Assembly (NCBI GenBank): GCA_030672555.1
Contig: DAOVGD010000088.1
Location: forward strand, 1 to 8,157
From: Desulfobacterales bacterium
GTDB lineage: Bacteria > Desulfobacterota > Desulfobacteria > Desulfobacterales > C00003106
Length of the DNA stretch: 8,157 nt
Direction of reading: 5' to 3'
The notes under the pieces were generated by a model. It did not search any database and was not told the DNA's origin. It saw only the letters and a program-made list of their open reading frames with translations. Below, piece by piece: positions 5,587 through 8,157 of this stretch (position 1 is the stretch's first letter; the number at the start of each line of letters is the position of its first letter). A program made the position numbers and the translations under genes.

Positions 5587-5604
5587 ATCAATATTTCTGA
5601 GTTA

Positions 5605-5650
5605 AAAAAGGGTATTCCATCGAAGTATGAGGGAATACCCTTTTTATTTG
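5605..5650 (+). terminator. Intrinsic terminator of csp
   Basis: AAAAAGGGTATTCC (5605-5618) pairs perfectly with GGAATACCCTTTTT (5632-5645), followed by ATTTG. The A-run before and T-run after the GC core could allow termination in both directions. Confidence 0.9.
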
Positions 5651-5668
5651 TGCGCCCGGCAGGGCGCA
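5651..5668. repeat. Second hairpin behind the csp terminator
   Basis: TGCGCCC and GGGCGCA form a perfect 7-bp stem closed by GGCA. It directly follows the terminator and lacks its own T-run. It may be a REP-like unit or a backup 3' end. Confidence 0.4.
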
Positions 5669-5763
5669 CCCACTTGATCTGTCTTCTAATTTGACAATAC
5701 CTCCCATGCCTGATACATTTTTTTTTATTTAGGGTAACCTCCCGTTGCTTAATGAATGATTTT

Positions 5764-5952
5764 TGAGAGCTTTGCACAACTGCCATTTGAGCGCTGATGC
5801 TTCACTTCGTGTCCCGTGATGCGGCGGCAGGCTTCAAATTTTAATCCTCGAAATACCTAATGTATTCCAGAGGCTTGTCCCGTTAACTAACGGGGTTAAA
5901 ATTTTTGCCTTTCTTGCCTGACGAAAAAATGTCGCGTTGTGCAAAGCTCTCA
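5764..5952. mobile_element. MITE-like element with 17-bp TIRs
   Basis: TGAGAGCTTTGCACAAC (5764-5780) is repeated perfectly in inverted form at 5936-5952. The 189-bp element has no gene. It contains the palindrome CCCGTTA-AC-TAACGGG (5879-5894). Its right 36 bp (5916-5951) recur in inverted orientation at 7525-7560 with one mismatch. The GAGA.CTTTGCACAA start resembles ends of some IS5-type insertion sequences, from memory, and no clear target duplication is visible (TTT versus ATT next to the ends). Related ends elsewhere in the genome would be expected. Confidence 0.75.
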
Positions 5953-6054
5953 TTGTTGGTCGAACCACATGGCAATGGGAGGTTGTTTTTGTTCAAGACA
6001 ATAATACATTTTTCTGTGCTACCCTTTGAGGTATAACCCGTTGGTATTTTAATA

Positions 6055-6060
6055 TATAAT
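6055..6060 (+). promoter_or_regulatory. Possible -10 box for the RRM gene
   Basis: TATAAT lies in an AT-rich run 175 bp before the RRM start. The best upstream hexamers (TTGAGG at 6026, TTGGTA at 6041) are badly spaced, so the -35 is unclear. A long leader would result. Confidence 0.25.
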
Positions 6061-6137
6061 GCCCATACATATATAAGCAAGTAGGGCTGAAATAATGTTA
6101 CGTATATATTGATGGATGTCCCCACTGCCTTCCATAT

Positions 6138-6170
6138 CCCGGCTTTCCAGACTGTTAAGTCCGCGCCGGG
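6138..6170 (+). promoter_or_regulatory. Nested hairpin in the RRM leader
   Basis: CCCGGC (6138-6143) pairs with GCCGGG (6165-6170), and inside it GACT (6150-6153) pairs with AGTC (6158-6161) around GTTA. It ends 51 nt before the ribosome-binding site. It may be a structured 5' UTR; it matches no riboswitch I know. Confidence 0.3.
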
Positions 6171-6234
6171 GGGAACCTCTTAAGGAATGCGGTCAATGAA
6201 TCAAAGGTCAGAGGCCCAGAGTAAGGAGTTTGCA

Positions 6235-6513
6235 ATGCAAGACAAGAAACTTTTTGTGGGGAATCTTAGTCATTCTGTAACCGCTGCCGAAGAAACCGAG
6301 CAGCTGAGGGAATTGTTTTCCAATTATGGCGCTGTTGAGCAAATCAACATAATAAAAGGAAAACGTTTTGGATTTGTGGAAATGTCTACCCGGGCGGAAG
6401 CTGAAAAAGCAAAACAAGCATTGAATGAATACCAGTTCAATGGATGCCCTTTGAAAGTGAACGAAATTCGCCCCCCGAGAGGAAGACAAAGGCGCGGTTT
6501 TCGAAGATATTAG
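6235..6513 (+). CDS. RRM-domain RNA-binding protein
   Basis: A 92-aa protein made of one RNA recognition motif and a short basic tail, as in small bacterial RRM proteins. RNP2 is LFVGNL (6-11) and RNP1 is RFGFVEM (44-50), with the two aromatics that stack on RNA bases. The tail RPPRGRQRRGFRRY (79-92) is strongly positive and should add affinity for RNA. The start ATG 6235 has TAAGGAG (6222-6228) 6 nt upstream; the frame stays open to an ATG at 6187, but those 16 residues precede the domain and overlap the ribosome-binding site. Such proteins are often induced by cold, and it is the next intact gene after csp on the same strand, though separated by a terminator and a mobile element. Cytosolic; its RNA targets are unknown. 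Confidence 0.92.
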   Translation: MQDKKLFVGNLSHSVTAAEETEQLRELFSNYGAVEQINIIKGKRFGFVEMSTRAEAEKAKQALNEYQFNGCPLKVNEIRPPRGRQRRGFRRY

Positions 6514-6613
6514 CCTAATTGAGAGATATTAGTGGCAATATAGGGGAGGACCTGGGGTCATCCCTGACATTGGGGGTATATCCGGGACGTTAGTTGGTTA
6601 TGTCAAAAAAGGG

Positions 6614-6650
6614 TTGACTACTAATCCGCTTTGTCTTACTCTAAAGTAAG
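6614..6650 (+). promoter_or_regulatory. vapBC promoter with operator palindrome
   Basis: TTGACT (6614-6619), a 17-nt spacer and TACTCT (6637-6642) form the promoter. The palindrome CTTACT-CTAA-AGTAAG (6635-6650) covers the -10 box. Binding there by the AbrB-type antitoxin, alone or with its toxin, would block transcription, which is the usual autoregulation of such operons. The operator role is inferred. Confidence 0.6.
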
Positions 6651-6681
6651 AAAATGAACAATAGTAAGGAGAAAGGTTCCT

Positions 6682-6930
6682 GTGGCATTAGCGACACTCA
6701 CAAGCAAAGGGCAAGTAACGATTCCGAAAGCAATTCGGGATTCTCTGCATCTACATGCAGGAGACAAGGTCGAATTTGTGATCACTGAAAGTAAAGAAGC
6801 GCTTCTTAGGCCGGTCACCAAGAAGGTCGATGATGTATTCGGCAGGTTACACAAGCCGGGGAGGAAACCCATTTCTATTGAGAAAATGGACGCTGGAATA
6901 AGGAAGAAGATGCAGGATGGTTTCAAATGA
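6682..6930 (+). CDS. vapB: VapB-type antitoxin, AbrB/MazE fold
   Basis: An 82-aa protein whose first 45 residues are a SpoVT/AbrB DNA-binding domain (ATLTSKGQVTIPKAIRDSLH, then GDKVEFVI). This swapped-hairpin domain dimerises on palindromic operators. The acidic and basic C-terminal tail (about 46-82, with KPISIEKMDAGIRKKMQDGF) would be the segment that wraps the toxin and blocks its active site. It starts at GTG 6682, with AAGGAG at 6665-6670 and AAAGG nearer. Its TGA overlaps the ATG of the toxin gene (ATGA), so the two are translationally coupled with antitoxin first, the standard type II toxin-antitoxin order. It probably represses its own promoter through the palindrome at 6635-6650. Confidence 0.92.
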   Translation: MALATLTSKGQVTIPKAIRDSLHLHAGDKVEFVITESKEALLRPVTKKVDDVFGRLHKPGRKPISIEKMDAGIRKKMQDGFK

Positions 6931-7325
6931 AAGCCTTGGATACTAATGTGCTGGTTCGCTTCCTCGTAAGGGATGACGAGCGACAAGCCGAAACCATTTA
7001 CAGGATATTCAAACATGCGGAGTCCGAAAAGGAAGTATTTTTCGTGCCTTTGCTTGTTGTTCTTGAAACCGTCTGGGTGTTGGAAGCTGTTTATAAGATT
7101 CCGAGACAAGAGATACTATATTCCATTAATGAGCTTATACTGATGCCCATCCTGGAGTTTGAGACACAATCAGCAATTCTGAACTTTGTCTCTTCGGCAC
7201 GAGAAACCAAAATAGAACTTTCGGATCTTTTGATCGCGCACTCAGCAAAATCTTCGGGCTGTGAATGTGTACTTACATTTGACAAACGAGCATCAAACTT
7301 CGGACTTTTTGAGCTACTCAGATAG
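6927..7325 (+). CDS. vapC: VapC-type PIN-domain ribonuclease toxin
   Basis: A complete 132-aa PIN domain, typical VapC length. The acidic residues that bind Mg or Mn are all in place: D5 (ALDTNVLVR), E47 (VVLETVWVL), D100 (ELSDLLIAHSA) and D119 (LTFDKRA). So the nuclease should be active. VapC toxins cut specific RNAs, often tRNA or rRNA, and stop translation until the antitoxin is restored; the target here cannot be predicted. It overlaps the antitoxin gene by 4 bp and ends at TAG 7323-7325. No terminator is visible; the transcript would run into the repeat-filled gap that follows. Confidence 0.93.
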   Translation: MKALDTNVLVRFLVRDDERQAETIYRIFKHAESEKEVFFVPLLVVLETVWVLEAVYKIPRQEILYSINELILMPILEFETQSAILNFVSSARETKIELSDLLIAHSAKSSGCECVLTFDKRASNFGLFELLR

Positions 7326-7437
7326 CGCGACGGCTCATGGTTTTGCACTCCAGCTTGCCGCTCCTTTCAGTCGCTTTCGCCTCCGGCTCGCCTTTAGCAA
7401 ACCTCCAACCCTTCAGACGGTCTCTTACGATTCCGCC
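7326..7437. other. Non-coding stretch after the toxin gene
   Basis: I see no gene, promoter or strong hairpin here. The minus-strand and plus-strand frames that cross it have no ribosome-binding site and look random. It is rich in CGC, CCT and TTCG motifs (TCGCTTTCGCCTCCGGCTCG near 7371-7390), unlike its AT-richer neighbours, and leads into dispersed repeat copy B. It may be the rest of a larger repeat of which only the last part also occurs near 2783. Confidence 0.4.
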
Positions 7438-7503
7438 CTTGCCTTCGGCTAATACTTATGCTAACGCATAGTGCATTAACAGGGTTCACGTCCAGGGAAC
7501 TTG
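7438..7503 (+). repeat. Dispersed hairpin repeat, copy B
   Basis: This is the same-orientation partner of 2783-2849. The left 20 bp are identical. Its centre, GCTAACGCA-TAG-TGCATTAAC, still folds as a hairpin with seven of nine pairs although its sequence has diverged from copy A. The stem has therefore been kept more than the bases. Just downstream, GTTCACG followed by a similar 12 bp is found twice, 30 bp apart (7484-7502 and 7514-7532). Confidence 0.65.
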
Positions 7504-7524
7504 CGCCCCGTGAGTTCACGCCCA

Positions 7525-7659
7525 GAGACCTTTGCACAACGCGACATTTTTTCGTCAGGCCATGTTAAGCTGTTAAGCCTTTTTATCTTATGAGCTTAAG
7601 AGCCATCAGCTATGAGCTAAGCTGTATTCCTGCGGTCAAAATCTTCGCCTTTCTTGACC
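7525..7659. mobile_element. Decayed second copy of the GAGAGCTTTGCACAAC element
   Basis: Bases 7525-7560 match the reverse complement of 5916-5951 at 35 of 36 positions. Further on, 7635-7656 matches the inner motif 5895-5916 at 19 of 22 positions, all differences being C/T changes. The right terminal repeat is missing: after 7659 the sequence runs into a different palindrome. This copy also has an unrelated centre (7561-7634), so it may be a truncated relative or an end of a larger insertion sequence. Confidence 0.6.
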
Positions 7660-7664
7660 TTGGA

Positions 7665-7681
7665 TTCCGCTGATAGCGGGA
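7665..7681. repeat. TCCCGCT-NNN-AGCGGGA palindrome, copy 3
   Basis: TTCCGCT (7665-7671), GAT, AGCGGGA (7675-7681): one T replaces C in the left arm and would still pair as G-U in RNA. It ends 16 nt before the ribosome-binding site of the M50 gene, so it would lie in that gene's leader. Confidence 0.5.
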
Positions 7682-7707
7682 AACATTTAGACATTCGGAG
7701 GAGTACA

Positions 7708-8157
7708 ATGTTTGGGAAACGAATCACCCTGTTTAAGCTCCTTGGATTTTCGGTGAGGATAGATGTTAGTTGGGTAATCATTGTAATCCTTATCACCTGG
7801 TCACTTGCCAATGGCCTATTCCCTTACTATTATAAGGATCTTCCTGAGGCTACATATTGGTGGATGGGTATAGCCGGTGCGCTAGGACTGTTTGCCTCGA
7901 TCATCTTTCATGAGCTTTGCCATTCTCTCGTAGCAAGAAGGTACGGCTTGACCATGAAAGGAATTACCTTGTTCATTTTCGGTGGCGTGGCCGAGATGGG
8001 TGAGGCCCCTCCGAACGCAAAGGCCGAGTTTAGGATGGCTATTGCTGGTCCTATCTCGAGCATCTTCCTTGGCGCTGTTTTCTATGGAATTCTAATCCTG
8101 GGCAAGGAAAGCGGGTGGCCGAATCCGGTTAACGGCGTAATCGCCTATCTCGCGGCG
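7708..8157 (+). CDS. Site-2-protease-like M50 metalloprotease, N-terminal part
   Basis: The frame runs from ATG 7708 off the right edge, with 150 residues visible. GGAGGAG (7697-7703) lies 4 nt before the start. The zinc site is FHELCHS: H68, E69 and H72 form HExxH inside a membrane helix. The following FGGVAEM (91-97) is the conserved loop of this family. Hydrophobic helices are visible at about 20-37, 53-75 and 110-131. The third metal ligand (a distal Asp) and any C-terminal CBS domains, which are common in this subgroup that starts FGKRITLFKLLGFSVRIDVSW, would be past the edge. These proteins cut substrates within the inner membrane; some control sigma factors, but no regulator is in view here. 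Most of the upstream gap is repeat DNA, so its promoter is not obvious. Confidence 0.9.
   Translation, partial: MFGKRITLFKLLGFSVRIDVSWVIIVILITWSLANGLFPYYYKDLPEATYWWMGIAGALGLFASIIFHELCHSLVARRYGLTMKGITLFIFGGVAEMGEAPPNAKAEFRMAIAGPISSIFLGAVFYGILILGKESGWPNPVNGVIAYLAA

Noticed and set aside
5583..5786. Minus-strand frame of 67 codons
   Set aside because: It runs through the csp terminator hairpin and into a terminal inverted repeat, so it is not a gene.
5883..6125. Minus-strand frame of 80 codons
   Set aside because: It spans the end of the 189-bp element and the AT-rich RRM leader, has no ribosome-binding site and no recognisable pattern.
6514..6613. Terminator after the RRM gene
   Set aside because: G-rich runs such as GGGGTC and GGGGGT occur, but no stem followed by T residues can be formed convincingly.
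6636..7109. Minus-strand frame of 157 codons
   Set aside because: It is antisense to the vapB/vapC pair, whose motifs and coupling are clear.
7261..7452. Plus-strand frame of 63 codons after vapC
   Set aside because: It begins inside vapC in another frame and has no ribosome-binding site or recognisable domain.
7617..7811. Minus-strand frame of 64 codons
   Set aside because: It overlaps the M50 start region and repeat DNA; the M50 gene with its HExxH is the real gene.

Overview
The window looks like chromosomal accessory DNA from a Gram-negative, moderate-GC bacterium. A Desulfobacterota (deltaproteobacterial) host is the best guess. It rests mainly on the first gene, which resembles a protein family I know from that group (DUF6178), and on the mix of short repeats and toxin-antitoxin genes. 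This is inference; there is no rRNA or other phylogenetic marker here.

Layout: (1) 1-2747, minus strand: a promoter, a short-form mannose-1-phosphate guanylyltransferase starting at GTG 2655, and a DUF6178-like gene that runs off the left edge. They probably form one transcription unit, with a palindromic leader between them. (2) 2783-3914, plus strand: a dispersed hairpin repeat, a small uncharacterised gene, and an overlapping nucleotidyltransferase gene split by a 163-bp MITE-like insertion. Removing the insert restores the reading frame exactly. A doubtful small membrane ORF follows. (3) 3915-5150: decayed DNA with a REP-like nested palindrome and a possible gene remnant, then an intact VOC/glyoxalase-fold gene, then the 3' fragment of a group II intron on the minus strand (end of the maturase plus domain V). 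The probable 3' end of the intron touches the VOC stop codon. (4) 5178-6513: a cold-shock protein gene with a long leader and a strong terminator, a second MITE-like element with 17-bp terminal inverted repeats, and an RRM-type RNA-binding protein gene. (5) 6614-7325: a complete vapB/vapC-type toxin-antitoxin operon with a palindrome over its -10 box. (6) 7326-7707: a repeat graveyard holding second copies of repeats seen earlier. (7) 7708 to the right edge: the start of a site-2-protease-like (M50) membrane metalloprotease.

The unifying theme is small non-autonomous elements. At least five repeat types fill almost every intergenic gap: a 163-bp MITE with CTAG/TA ends, a GAGAGCTTTGCACAAC element, a hairpin repeat at 2783 and 7438, a TCCCGCT-NNN-AGCGGGA palindrome in three places, and a REP-like nested palindrome. 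One has broken a gene. Three of these types have more than one copy inside this 8 kb. The two RNA-binding genes, csp and the RRM gene, lie next to each other on the same strand but have separate expression signals.
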